Source: Arthrobacter sp. PGP41
GTDB taxonomy: Bacteria > Actinomycetota > Actinomycetes > Actinomycetales > Micrococcaceae
Direction of reading: 5' to 3'
NCBI RefSeq assembly: GCF_002953935.1
Contig: NZ_CP026514.1
Coordinates: 3,286,001 to 3,350,000, forward strand
DNA: 64,000 bases
Shown here: one piece after another, positions 9,344-17,441 of the stretch
How positions within the stretch are numbered: position 1 is the first letter of the stretch
Layout: each line of letters starts with the position of its first letter
The notes under the pieces: model-generated
What the model was told of the DNA's origin: nothing
The model's database searches: none
The model's input: only the letters and a program-made list of their open reading frames with translations
Program-made: the position numbers and the translations under genes

Positions 9344-10176
9344 GGGCCGGTGGCAAGGTACTGCCGTATGGCCCCCGCTGTTGCCTCCGGTGCGCTGACG
9401 TGCGGACAGTGTCCGGTGGCCTTGAGGTGCACCAGCGAACTGCGTTCCAGCTGACGGTTCAAGTAGGTTCCCACTTCGGGCGGCGCGAGCAGATCGTCGG
9501 AGCACTGCAGGATCAGGCTGCTGGTGCGTACTTTCCCGAGTTCATTCCGGGTGTCGGAGAGGAACGTAACCCTGGCGAAGTGCCGCGCGATGGAGGGGTT
9601 GGTCCGGCAGAAACTGCCGCGCAGATCCTCGGCCAGTCCGGGTTCGTCCGGGTTGCCCATTACCATCGGCGCGAGGGCCGCCGCCCACGCAAAGTAGTTG
9701 CTGTCCAGGGAGTCCAGCAGGCTTTGGATGTCCTCCCGCGAGAATCCGCCCACGTAGCCGTCGGAAGGGTCGTTCGTGTAGCGGGGCGACGGCGCCACCA
9801 GGATCAGGTGGGAGAAGCGGCCGGGCTCCTGGACCGCCGCAAGTACGGAAATCATTGCGCTGACACTGTGGCCGACGACGATGACGTCCCTCAGGTCAAG
9901 GGCCGCGCAGATTTCCAGTAAGTCAGCCGCATAGCCGTCCAGGGATCCGTATTTGGTGCGGTCGTAGGCAGAGGCGTCCGAGCGTCCGGCGCCCACATGG
10001 TCGAAGAGGACCAGCCGGTAGTCATCGGCGAAATACGGCAGGAGCCTGCGCCACATGTCCTGGTCGCAGCCGAAACCATGCGCAAACAGCATCACCGGCC
10101 CATCAGGGCGGCCGGACAGGGTGATGTTGTTCCGGCGGATAACCGGCGAAACCATTGCGGGTGCCGCTTCGACCAT
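9340..10176 (-). CDS. RsbQ-like alpha/beta hydrolase
   Basis: 278 residues. The nucleophile elbow GHSVSA gives Ser104; the Asp is in CSDDLLA (227/228) and the His in GHCPH (256). Several stretches track B. subtilis RsbQ closely: FAHGFGCDQDMW, FDHVGAGRSD, GYAADLLEICAALDL, SHLILVAPSPRY and LILQCSDD. The family also includes the karrikin/strigolactone receptors. RsbQ is thought to make or bind a small hydrophobic ligand sensed by a partner PAS domain. The partner here is the coupled downstream PAS-GGDEF-EAL protein. Confidence is high for the family and moderate for the signalling role. Confidence 0.88.
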   Translation of the reverse strand: MVEAAPAMVSPVIRRNNITLSGRPDGPVMLFAHGFGCDQDMWRRLLPYFADDYRLVLFDHVGAGRSDASAYDRTKYGSLDGYAADLLEICAALDLRDVIVVGHSVSAMISVLAAVQEPGRFSHLILVAPSPRYTNDPSDGYVGGFSREDIQSLLDSLDSNYFAWAAALAPMVMGNPDEPGLAEDLRGSFCRTNPSIARHFARVTFLSDTRNELGKVRTSSLILQCSDDLLAPPEVGTYLNRQLERSSLVHLKATGHCPHVSAPEATAGAIRQYLATGP

Positions 10177-10280
10177 GTGCTCACCAACCGTAAGTAGCCT
10201 GACCTATTCCTGCCTCAGATACTATCGGCGGGACGTCCAGGAATCCTAGGATTCCACGCCACAGGCATCACGGCGCAGCT

Positions 10281-10487
10281 CTAGTCCTCCACGAACTCCA
10301 GCAGGTCGCCGGGCTGGCACTCAAGGACCCGGCACATCGCTTCCAGCGTGCTGAAGCGGACCGCCTTGGCACGGCCGTTTTTCAGGACCGCAACATTGGC
10401 GGGCGTGAGGCCCACGCGTTCGGCAAACTCCCCCACGCTCATCTTCCGTTTGGCCAGTTCGACGTCGATGCGCACCACGATGGGCAT
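10281..10487 (-). CDS. XRE-family HTH regulator (YozG type)
   Basis: 68 residues that are essentially one helix-turn-helix: MSVGEFAERVGLTPANVAV followed by KNGRAKAVRFSTLEAMCRVL and the typical QPGDLLEFVED end. It shares one base with the upstream membrane-protein gene (TGATG). Pairs of a DUF2975 membrane protein and a short Cro/CI-type regulator are a common arrangement, and the HTH probably regulates its own operon. Confidence 0.88.
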   Translation of the reverse strand: MPIVVRIDVELAKRKMSVGEFAERVGLTPANVAVLKNGRAKAVRFSTLEAMCRVLECQPGDLLEFVED

Positions 10488-10966
10488 CAGATGACCGCTT
10501 CCATGTCCGCGCGGAGGTCAGCAGCCTGCCGGAGCAGGGCGCGGAGCACCACCACCACAAGGCCCAGGGCGGCGCCGGCCACCAGGACCAGCAGCAGCAG
10601 GAGCGGCAGTCCGGGATCGTCGGCATTGAGGACCACGACGGCGGCGAGCGCGGCGAGCATGGTCCAGCCGGCCGCGATTGCCCACACAATGGCAGTTACC
10701 CACACCAGGGCGCCGCGGCTGAAGATCCTGTCCTGCTTGACAAGGGTCAGCAGCTTCCACGTGCTGACGATCACCACCTGGACGCAGGCCACCTCCAGGA
10801 TGAAGAACATGGTCAACGGCCACTGCAGGTGCGCCCGCTCCGGGTTCTCCTGCGCCATATGGGCGAACTGTCCGGGAATGGACATGACCTGGAACAGGAC
10901 CAGGAGGAGGAAGGCGGCAACGAGCACCATCCGTAGGGCAGTAACGGCCAGGCGGGTGATTTGCAT
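10487..10966 (-). CDS. DUF2975-type four-helix membrane protein
   Basis: 159 residues with four hydrophobic segments (about 8-28, 48-68, 88-110, 118-145) and charged ends; there is no signal peptidase site. The composition and the downstream XRE gene match the DUF2975/YozG-type pairs. The ATG at 10966 begins after a short AT-richer stretch. Biochemical function is unknown. The segment from 10967 to 11240 upstream is a divergent spacer in which I see no gene. Confidence 0.75.
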   Translation of the reverse strand: MQITRLAVTALRMVLVAAFLLLVLFQVMSIPGQFAHMAQENPERAHLQWPLTMFFILEVACVQVVIVSTWKLLTLVKQDRIFSRGALVWVTAIVWAIAAGWTMLAALAAVVVLNADDPGLPLLLLLVLVAGAALGLVVVVLRALLRQAADLRADMEAVI

Positions 10967-11240
10967 GTATCGAGTTTCGGCTACTACCTATCGAAAGTCA
11001 ATTGAAATGGGCTTCAGGGGACCCCGGAGGGTGAATGCCGCGGATCAGGGAAGCAGTTGGGCCCTGCGGAACCGGAGCTCCCTCCGGGCGCCATTGGGCG
11101 GTGATCCTGTAGAAGGCAGGGAGTCCAGGCCGATGCCCTCGGCTGCTTGGAGGGCGTGGGCATTGGGTCGTCGCCACAGAGCAGGAAATAACCTTCCGGT
11201 GAGCAAACCATCCATCGAGGTAATTACGTAGGATTTCTCC

Positions 11241-11996
11241 ATGAGGATCGCCGTTGCAGGGGGAACCGGTACCGTCGGGCGCCACGTGGTAGCCGTAGCG
11301 AAGGAACGCGGCCACCACGTCGTCAGCCTGAGCCGTGCGGAGGGCGTGGACCTGGTGAAGGGGCACGGCCTGGCCCAGGCCCTCGCCGGTATGGACACCG
11401 TGATCGACGTCTCCGGGATCCAGACCACCTCCACCAAGCAGGCCGTGGACTTCTACACCAATGCCACCCAGAACCTGCTCGCGGCGGAACAGGAAGCGGG
11501 CGTGCAGCACCACGTGGCACTCTCCATCGTGGGGATCGACGGCGTCACGTCCGGCCTGTATGCGGGAAAGCTGGTGCAGGAGGACGAGGTCCGCCACGGC
11601 GGCGTCCCGTGGACCCTGCTCCGCTCTACCCAGTTCCACGAGTTCGTCCCGCTGACGGTGAAGATCGGGACGGTGGGCCCGCTGGTGGCCGTTCCAAAAA
11701 TGTTCACCCAGCCCGTAGCTGCCCGTGAGGTGGCCGAGGCCCTGGTGGACGCCGCGGAGGCGGGACCGCAGGGACGGATCAATGACCTCGGGGGGCCGCG
11801 GGCCGAGGAACTCGCAGACCTCGTGCGCTCCTATCTCGCGAAGACCGGCGAGCGCAAAAAGGTCCTGGAGGCAGTGCTGCCAGGCCGGATGGGCAAAGCC
11901 ATGCGCAGCGGCGCGCTGATCCCGGCGCCGGGTGCCGCCGTCGGACGCCAAACATTCCAGCAGTGGCTGCAAGCCGGGAATTCGGACGCCGGATAG
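11241..11996 (+). CDS. NAD(P)-binding SDR/NmrA-like oxidoreductase
   Basis: 251 residues. The N-terminus has the Rossmann glycine motif GGTGTVGRHV, followed by a short sugar-epimerase-like fold: DTVIDVSGIQ, VALSIVGIDG and WTLLRSTQFHEF. It lacks a clear YxxxK dyad, so it fits atypical SDRs that bind nucleotide and act as quinone or flavin-type reductases or as redox sensors. The ATG has AGGA about 8 bases upstream. Substrate unknown. Confidence 0.8.
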   Translation: MRIAVAGGTGTVGRHVVAVAKERGHHVVSLSRAEGVDLVKGHGLAQALAGMDTVIDVSGIQTTSTKQAVDFYTNATQNLLAAEQEAGVQHHVALSIVGIDGVTSGLYAGKLVQEDEVRHGGVPWTLLRSTQFHEFVPLTVKIGTVGPLVAVPKMFTQPVAAREVAEALVDAAEAGPQGRINDLGGPRAEELADLVRSYLAKTGERKKVLEAVLPGRMGKAMRSGALIPAPGAAVGRQTFQQWLQAGNSDAG

Positions 11997-12117
11997 CACC
12001 TCCGACTCCGGGCCCGAGTCCGAGAAGGGCGCCTACAACTCCGCCTCCGCCCGGGGAAAGGGCTGGTCCGGTCCGTTCAGTGCGCCAAGCAAGTAGTCCA
12101 ACTGCCGGGCAGGAAAA

Positions 12118-12138
12118 ATAGAGTACCTGCTACTCGTG
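12118..12138. promoter_or_regulatory. Dyad GAGTA-N5-TACTC upstream of the GAF-ANTAR gene
   Basis: GAGTACCTGC followed by TACTCGTG lies about 85 bases before the GAF-ANTAR start. A close relative, GAGTACTCGGTACTCGTG read on the minus strand, sits at 27536-27555 upstream of the GH16-like gene. Shared promoter or operator use is only a suggestion. Confidence 0.25.
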
Positions 12139-12221
12139 CCCTTTCCGTGCCGCTCCACTAAGTTCAGGGAAAGCCCGCGCTTCGGCAAGGCGCAGGCCGG
12201 AACGTGGACGGGGGCAAAAGC

Positions 12222-12968
12222 GTGGCAGCACATCCGGCGACTGACGGCAGGCGCCAGGACCGGCCCGGGTTCCTGCTGGACCTCATAACCGGGATGGACA
12301 CAGAACTGGACTCCCTGCAGCGGCTGACCGAGGCCGCTGCGAAGGCGGTGGAGGGGCCGGCCGGGCCAGGGCTCGACTGCGCCGCGGTACTGGCGCGTGG
12401 CGGGTGCACCCCGGTCACTGCCGGGAGCAGCATGGCCGCATCCGAACTGGCGGCATCGGAGGACCGGTACGGGGACGGGCCCTTGATGCAGGCCCTGAGC
12501 ACTGCCGCCGCGGTGGCGGTCGACGGCGACACGTCAGTGCGGTGGCGGACGTATCGCCGGCGGCTCGCGGATGCCGGGTATTGCGGTGCCGTGGCCGTCC
12601 CGTTGGGGCTGGCCGGCGGCACATCCTGCGCCCTGGTATTCCTGGGGCGCACCGGCACCGGGCTCCCGCAGGGCCTGTTGGCCGAGGCCAAATGGTTTGC
12701 CGGGGTGGCAACGCACAGCATGCGGCTGGCCCTTGAGGTGCGCAGCGTCCGGTCCGCCGGAGACAACCTCAAGTCTGTGCTGGAAAGCCGCACCTCCATC
12801 GACGTGGCGTGCGGGGTGATCATGGCGCAGAACCGCTGTACGTACCCCGAAGCCTTCATCAAGCTGGCCAGCGCGTCGCGGCAGCGGAACCTCAAGGTCC
12901 GCAATGTCGCCGAGAACATCCTCAAGGCGCTGCCCAGCGGCGCTCCGGCGGCCAGGTTCGAATCCTGA
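12222..12968 (+). CDS. GAF-ANTAR regulator
   Basis: 248 residues. An N-terminal GAF-like domain (about 15-165) is followed by a C-terminal ANTAR domain (about 175-235: LESRTSIDVACGVIMAQNRC, then AFIKLASASRQRNLKVRNVA). ANTAR domains bind paired RNA hairpins and cause antitermination; GAF-ANTAR proteins are very common in Arthrobacter-like bacteria. GTG at 12222 is preferred over GTG at 12204 because a GGGGG block lies 9 bases upstream of it. No histidine kinase adjoins it. Confidence 0.85.
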   Translation: MAAHPATDGRRQDRPGFLLDLITGMDTELDSLQRLTEAAAKAVEGPAGPGLDCAAVLARGGCTPVTAGSSMAASELAASEDRYGDGPLMQALSTAAAVAVDGDTSVRWRTYRRRLADAGYCGAVAVPLGLAGGTSCALVFLGRTGTGLPQGLLAEAKWFAGVATHSMRLALEVRSVRSAGDNLKSVLESRTSIDVACGVIMAQNRCTYPEAFIKLASASRQRNLKVRNVAENILKALPSGAPAARFES

Positions 12969-13015
12969 GGCAGGGCCCCCGGCCCGAAGGAGCAGCCGGG
13001 CTGGCCGGGCAAGGG

Positions 13016-13041
13016 GAAAGCCCCTCATGGGAGGGGCTTTC
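13016..13041 (+). terminator. Hairpin after the GAF-ANTAR gene
   Basis: GAAAGCCCCTC (13016-13026) and GAGGGGCTTTC (13031-13041) form a perfect 11-bp stem with a 4-base loop, 47 bases past the stop. It is a probable terminator without a clear U-tract. Confidence 0.55.
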
Positions 13042-13174
13042 AACGTAGTGGTCAATTGTCTTCTGGTTACGGTCAGTGGTGATGCGCTACCCCCTCCCAG
13101 ACGCCCCCCGGCGCCCATCTGGACTATGACAGACATGACTTTAATAACCTGCGCCGCGGAAGTAAACAACAAAT

Positions 13175-13225
13175 TAAAAGTCCCCGCACTCCCGCTGCGG
13201 ATTTCCACGCGTTTGGGGACTTTTA
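13175..13225. terminator. Long-loop inverted repeat in the 12969-13260 spacer
   Basis: TAAAAGTCCCC (13175-13185) pairs perfectly with GGGGACTTTTA (13215-13225). The flanking A and T runs would make it terminator-like in either direction, though no gene ends immediately beside it. It could also be a leader element for the small gene starting at 13261. Confidence 0.35.
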
Positions 13226-13260
13226 CTTGTGCGAAACAGGCCCGACCGTATTATTCATGC

Positions 13261-13461
13261 ATGTGGACTAAACAGCACCAGGCCCTTTGCATTACGTGCG
13301 GCAGGAACACCAACCACGTGACGCACTATAAGAAGGACGACGGCGGCGGCCCGCTGACTGCCGAGGTCCAGTGTGCTGAGCACCGCGAAGCTCCCCCGGC
13401 CGCCCGTAGCGGGCAGTACCAGGCTGCGTGGCTGGCGCAGACGGCCGAGCCCGCTGCCTGA
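13261..13461 (+). CDS. Small Cys/His-containing hypothetical protein
   Basis: 66 residues with CITCGRNTNHVTHY and then VQCAEH, a CxxC...H...CxxH-like spacing that could bind zinc. The tail is Ala-rich. The frame is open further upstream, but ATG at 13261 gives the compact protein; the ribosome-binding site is weak. The spacing of metal-binding residues argues for a real gene, though it could be spurious. Confidence 0.45.
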   Translation: MWTKQHQALCITCGRNTNHVTHYKKDDGGGPLTAEVQCAEHREAPPAARSGQYQAAWLAQTAEPAA

Positions 13462-13645
13462 CCCCCCGCCGCCGCTGCAAGGCCCTGGCCTGGCGTGAAG
13501 GACGCTCCGCTGCGGCGGCACAATGTGGACATCATCCTCTGCTGGTTTAGGGGCATGCGAAATTAGTAAGTAGACTGATTAGCATGGCCTGTAAATCAGC
13601 ACGGCGGCATGGGTTGGATGCGCCTGCCATGCCCGGGCGCACAGC

Positions 13646-14419
13646 ATGAGCGACGATTCAGAGCGGCGGCTCAAGCTTGCGGCCATGGTTGTTGCCGGCT
13701 TGGACCCGGCGCACGTCTGGCCGACCTACTTTGGCGGGCGGCCCTTTTCCGATTTTGAGCTGCATGCCTACCTTCACGGCGCACTGTCTTTGCCCGAATT
13801 CGAACGGGGCTACAGTGCCGGCTCGGGGCCCGCAGCGGCGCAGCCGCCGGGCGAGGGACCCCGGCACGGGCGTGGACGTGCCGGCGAGGATGCGCTGGCC
13901 GGCCTGGGAGCTGCGGGCAGGTTCCTCCTGACGCCTGAAAGGGCGGAGGAGGAACGGCTCCAGTCCCTTCGGGAGACCGACCTGCTCCACGGAGGCACAG
14001 TGGAAATCTTTGACCAGGTTGTGGAAACCGCCAAGGACTATTTCGGCGTTGGCGCTGCGTCACTGTCCCTGATCGCCGAAAATACCCAGTTCCTCAAGTC
14101 CGTGGTGGGTCCCCTTCGCGAGGAGACGCCCCGGGAGGTCGCGCTGTGCACGCATACCGTGCGGCTGAACACGATGCTGATCATCAACGACACCCTCACC
14201 GATGACCGGTTCGCCACCAACCCGCTCGTCATCGGGGAACCCTTTATCCGGTTCTACGCCGGTTATCCCCTGCACGGGCCGCGCGGCTGGAACATCGGAA
14301 CGCTGTGCGTCATCGACCAGCGCCCCCGGGCATTCAGCGCCTCGGACCAGCAAGTGCTCCGCACACTGGCCACCATCGTCCAGAACAACATCAACGCCCG
14401 CACTGACGCCGCAGGCTAG
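13646..14419 (+). CDS. GAF-domain protein
   Basis: 257 residues. Residues 1-60 resemble a small N-terminal module (LDPAHVWPTYFGGR, FELHAYLHG), 60-105 are a Gly/Pro-rich linker, and 110-250 are a GAF domain of the light/redox-sensor type (ALCTHTVRLNTMLIINDTL, then FYAGYPLHGPRGWNIGTLCV). There is no output domain. The gene ends 4 bases inside the convergent acyltransferase gene. The ligand and partner are unknown. Confidence 0.7.
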   Translation: MSDDSERRLKLAAMVVAGLDPAHVWPTYFGGRPFSDFELHAYLHGALSLPEFERGYSAGSGPAAAQPPGEGPRHGRGRAGEDALAGLGAAGRFLLTPERAEEERLQSLRETDLLHGGTVEIFDQVVETAKDYFGVGAASLSLIAENTQFLKSVVGPLREETPREVALCTHTVRLNTMLIINDTLTDDRFATNPLVIGEPFIRFYAGYPLHGPRGWNIGTLCVIDQRPRAFSASDQQVLRTLATIVQNNINARTDAAG

Positions 14420-15627
14420 GATTCCCGGCCTGCTGACACCAGTTCGGGCCGGCGGTCCGGTGCCGGTGCGGAATTTCGCGCCGCTTCCGGAGATGAACGG
14501 ACGACGGCGGGCTCCAGCCTTGTATTTGCCCAGCGGCGGACGGGCGCCTCCACCAGGCGGTGGGACGCATAGGCGAGCAGCACGGTTACCGCTGCGGCCA
14601 GCGGCACGCGGAACCACAGCGAGGGAACGAGCGGCATCAGCAGCAGGTAGACGGGCAGGTGCCAGAGGTAGAAGGCGTAGGAGAGGTCGCGGCCGGGACC
14701 GGCAAGCCACGGGTGGCTGAGGACACGGGCGGCGCAGCCCGCCGGCTGCAGGATGAGCGATCCGATCAGGACGGCCGCCAGCAGGGACAGCACGGCGGGC
14801 CCGGCGGTCCAAAAGGCACTGAACCAGGGGCCGGGGGTGTCCGGCTCCTTCAGCAGGAACACGGCGGCCAGGAGGACGAGCCCGGCGGCCGGTCCGGCCC
14901 AGCGCGCCGCCGCCAGGAGGCTTGCGTGGAACCGGGAGCCCGGTGTGATGGCTGTGAACACGAGGGCCAGGGCGCAGCCGATCAGCAGTTCGTCGGCCCG
15001 GGTGTCCGGCCCGTTGTAGAGGCGGTTCAGCGGCGCCCCGAGCAGGACCAGGACGAACCGTTCCAGCAGGAACGCCGCAGCCAGGCCTGCGGTGATCCAG
15101 GCGACCGTGCGGACCTTCCAGAACCGCAGGAGCACCAGCAGGAGCAGCGGCCACACCAGGTAGAACTGCTCCTCGACGGCCAGGGTCCAGGTGGGGCCAA
15201 GGGTTTCACCTGCCACGGAGTCGCCGAACATTCCGAAGCGGGCCAGGTTCATCACGTACGCGGCGGCCGGGAGGACGAACCCTTCCTGGCCGGCCCACTT
15301 TGACGCCGGGAAGGCCACGCCCACACTGAGGATCACTCCGCACAGCGCCAGCAGGGCCGGCCACAGCCGGGCCAGCCGCTTTGCGTAGAAGACGCCCAGC
15401 CGCAGCCGGCCCGTGGCCAGGTGCTCCTTCATGATGAGGAGGGTGATCACAAAGCCGCTGAGCGTGAAAAAGACGTCCACCCCGATGGAGCCGCCCGGCA
15501 CCAGGGTGGTTGCCGCGTGGAAGAAAAACACCCCCGCCACGGCAACAGTCCTGAGCCCGTCGAGGGCGTGCTTGCGCCCGGCGATGAGGCTTGTTTCCGG
15601 TATCGCGTTACGTTCTGGGGCTGACAA
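14416..15627 (-). CDS. Acyltransferase-3 family membrane protein
   Basis: Integral membrane acyltransferase (OafA/NolL type) that O-acylates envelope sugars; 403 residues with about ten hydrophobic segments. Family marks: HALDGLRTVAVAGVFFFHA near the N-terminus with the catalytic-type His, VDVFFTLSGFVITLLI, and YAFYLWHLPVYLLL near the C-terminus. TTG at 15627 is chosen because the protein then begins 20 residues before the first conserved motif; the frame stays open further upstream but is low-quality and crosses a palindrome. The acceptor is unknown. The upstream spacer 15628-15934 (307 bases) holds only its promoter region and the palindromic repeat. Confidence 0.85.
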   Translation of the reverse strand: MSAPERNAIPETSLIAGRKHALDGLRTVAVAGVFFFHAATTLVPGGSIGVDVFFTLSGFVITLLIMKEHLATGRLRLGVFYAKRLARLWPALLALCGVILSVGVAFPASKWAGQEGFVLPAAAYVMNLARFGMFGDSVAGETLGPTWTLAVEEQFYLVWPLLLLVLLRFWKVRTVAWITAGLAAAFLLERFVLVLLGAPLNRLYNGPDTRADELLIGCALALVFTAITPGSRFHASLLAAARWAGPAAGLVLLAAVFLLKEPDTPGPWFSAFWTAGPAVLSLLAAVLIGSLILQPAGCAARVLSHPWLAGPGRDLSYAFYLWHLPVYLLLMPLVPSLWFRVPLAAAVTVLLAYASHRLVEAPVRRWANTRLEPAVVRSSPEAARNSAPAPDRRPELVSAGRES

Positions 15628-15880
15628 ATTTCCGCTGCTTGACCTAAAAACCACCAACCCAGCATATATAACGTTTCCGTAACTGCGCTGGGTGCTGGCT
15701 GGACGCAGCCTCGGTACGGCATGCCCGCGGGGACGATGGACGGTCCGGAAAAGGAATCCGTGGGCGCCCAGGACACCGCAGGCCAGGGTCAACCGGCTCA
15801 GGGCACGTCGGCTAAGGAAGCAACGTCCGGGATGATGCCGGCCGGAGGCATGCCGGCAACCCTCCGGCCAGGCACCCAGG

Positions 15881-15921
15881 GTGACGTACGACGGCGGCAC
15901 GCGTCCGCCGTCGTACGTCAC
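15881..15921. repeat. Palindromic repeat, copy 1 (17-bp perfect arms)
   Basis: GTGACGTACGACGGCGG at 15881-15897 is exactly mirrored at 15905-15921 around a 7-base loop. It lies 14 bases 3' of the minus-strand stop at 15935. The 12-base core GTACGACGGCGG with a CACGCGG/CGCGCGG loop recurs at about 17415, 25352 and 35134. Confidence 0.75.
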
Positions 15922-15934
15922 TTTCGAGCCGGCG

Positions 15935-16429
15935 TCAGTGGTGCTCAGCCGCGGAGCTTCGCATTCCGCTGTAGGCCGCCACGACCCCCACCAGGAAAAT
16001 GAGCACGGCGAGGTAGATCAGGCCGAGGTGCCCCAGCGTGGCCAGGCCCCACGGGTAATGTGCGGGGAGGGCCACTGCGAGCCCAACGATCGGGACGGTG
16101 ACCGCGGTGGCGAAGGCCCACCGTTCTCCACGGCGCACCCCGAACCAGGACAAGCCTGCGACAGCCAGGCCGGTTGCCGCAATGAAGCCGCTGACCGCGA
16201 TGTGCAGGTGGCTGATGTAGTGATACAGCTGCGGGCTGAACGCCTCGATCTCCGCCTTCCCCTTGTCCACCTGCTCGGGCCCGATGCCCAGTTCGAGGAA
16301 GGCGTCCGTGAAGTTCATGATCAAAAAGATCACGGCGTACCCCACGAAGGCCAGCCCGGCCAAAGTCATGAGGCCCGCTCCTGTCCGGAGCCGGGACTCT
16401 TGCTGGTGTGGCGTCTGGATGGTGGACAT
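15935..16429 (-). CDS. Four-helix membrane protein divergent from the ArsR-rhodanese gene
   Basis: 164 residues with four hydrophobic segments (about 20-42, 72-92, 100-118, 128-148), charged ends and no cleavable signal. I do not recognise the family. ATG at 16429 follows a purine-rich AAGGGGGTGG block at a sensible distance; GTG at 16438 sits inside that block and is rejected. It is transcribed away from an ArsR-type regulator with two dyads between them, so it is probably its target. Confidence 0.7.
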   Translation of the reverse strand: MSTIQTPHQQESRLRTGAGLMTLAGLAFVGYAVIFLIMNFTDAFLELGIGPEQVDKGKAEIEAFSPQLYHYISHLHIAVSGFIAATGLAVAGLSWFGVRRGERWAFATAVTVPIVGLAVALPAHYPWGLATLGHLGLIYLAVLIFLVGVVAAYSGMRSSAAEHH

Positions 16430-16445
16430 GGCCACCACCCCCTTT

Positions 16446-16471
16446 CTTATTCAAGTAGGTACTTGAATAAG
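16446..16471. promoter_or_regulatory. Perfect 26-base dyad, ArsR-type operator
   Basis: CTTATTCAAGTA, GG, TACTTGAATAAG: 12-base arms with a 2-base centre, between the divergent membrane-protein and ArsR-rhodanese genes. The layout is typical of ArsR-family operators. Confidence 0.7.
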
Positions 16472-16492
16472 AAACCCGTCGAGGTAGGCTTG

Positions 16493-16508
16493 TCAAGAGA
16501 TATCTTGA
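16493..16508. promoter_or_regulatory. Second ArsR-type dyad TCAAGA-N4-TCTTGA
   Basis: A shorter dyad sharing the TCAAG core, ending just before the AGGAGG at 16511-16516. Binding here would block the regulator's own expression. Confidence 0.55.
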
Positions 16509-16521
16509 ATAGGAGGCGCAG

Positions 16522-17205
16522 ATGGGCGACCAGCAGGACAAGGATGCGCTCTACGACGTCCTTGTGGAAGCTGCCAAGGCAATAGGGAACGGCCGGAGGG
16601 CCCAGCTCATCGATGTCCTCGCCCAGGGCGAGCGGCCGGTTGAAGAGCTGGCAGCAGAGATCCACCAGAGCATGGCCAACACATCCCAGCACCTGCAGCG
16701 CCTGCTGCGGGCCGGCCTCGCCTCCTCACGGCGTTCGGGGACGCGAATCTACTACTCCCTCGCCAGCCCTGCAGTGGAACGGCTATGGCGGGCACTTCGG
16801 GAGACAGCCGAAACACACGCCGGGGAGCTGGGCGAGCTCGTCCGCGCCTACGTCGGCGACCGCGCCGACCTGAGCATGATCACGCGCGACGACCTGCTGC
16901 TGCGGCTGCGGCAGGGCGACGTCGTGGTGCTGGACGTGCGGCCACAGCCGGAGTACAACGCCGGACATATCCCCGGTGCAATCTCCCTGCCCCTCCCGGA
17001 CGTCAGGTCCCGGCTGCGGGAGGTCCCGCAAGGGAGCGAAATCGTGGCCTACTGCCGCGGACCGTACTGCCTGTTTGCGGACGAGGCCGTGCGGCAGCTC
17101 ACGGACGAAGGACGCACTGCCGTAAGGCTCGAGGAGGGCTTCCCTGAATGGAAGGCGGCGGGGCTCCCGATCGAGCGACGCCCGGTTGCCTGGCCCGGAA
17201 TTTGA
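16522..17205 (+). CDS. ArsR-family regulator fused to a rhodanese domain
   Basis: 227 residues. Residues 1-100 are an ArsR winged helix (QLIDVLAQGERPVEELAAEI, then SQHLQRLLRAGLASSRRSG). Residues 120-220 are a rhodanese domain with DVRPQPEYNAGHIPGA and the active-site loop AYCRGPYC. The fusion suggests a sulfur or redox signal sensed at the loop Cys; similar fusions are known in actinobacteria. A strong AGGAGG precedes the ATG. It probably represses itself and the divergent membrane-protein gene through the two dyads. Confidence 0.9.
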   Translation: MGDQQDKDALYDVLVEAAKAIGNGRRAQLIDVLAQGERPVEELAAEIHQSMANTSQHLQRLLRAGLASSRRSGTRIYYSLASPAVERLWRALRETAETHAGELGELVRAYVGDRADLSMITRDDLLLRLRQGDVVVLDVRPQPEYNAGHIPGAISLPLPDVRSRLREVPQGSEIVAYCRGPYCLFADEAVRQLTDEGRTAVRLEEGFPEWKAAGLPIERRPVAWPGI

Positions 17206-17414
17206 GGAAGTCTTGGGACGTTCTTGACGCTAACTGCCGCTTCCCTTGAGGATGGCAGCCCAGACTAATCAGTGAAAGGCAGCGGCGCATGGGGGTGCGG
17301 CTGGAACTGGGTCCAGTAATATCGCGGCCTTGAGTCGGGAAACCGATGGGTCTCAGCGCTTGGCGGTGTCAGGGGCGGCACCGCCAAGCGCAACACCCGC
17401 GCATGGGCCGCCAC

Positions 17415-17438
17415 AGCGGCGCGCGGCCGCCGTCGTAC
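17415..17438. repeat. Palindromic repeat, copy 2 (left arm decayed)
   Basis: The right arm CCGCCGTCGTAC (17427-17438) and the CGCGCGG loop match the other copies; only AGCGG of the left arm is kept. It lies 3 bases 3' of the minus-strand stop at 17442. The rest of the 17206-17441 spacer shows nothing else I can name. Confidence 0.6.
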
Positions 17439-17441
17439 CCC

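Noticed and set aside
10998..11999. A 333-codon open frame opposite the oxidoreductase gene
   Set aside because: It mirrors the real gene on the other strand, a common effect in high-GC DNA.
12033..12233. A short minus-strand gene before the GAF-ANTAR gene
   Set aside because: No ribosome site, no motif, and it covers the promoter region.
12952..12966. A GGTTCGAATCC stretch like a tRNA T-loop
   Set aside because: It lies at the end of the GAF-ANTAR coding region and no acceptor, D or anticodon arms pair around it.
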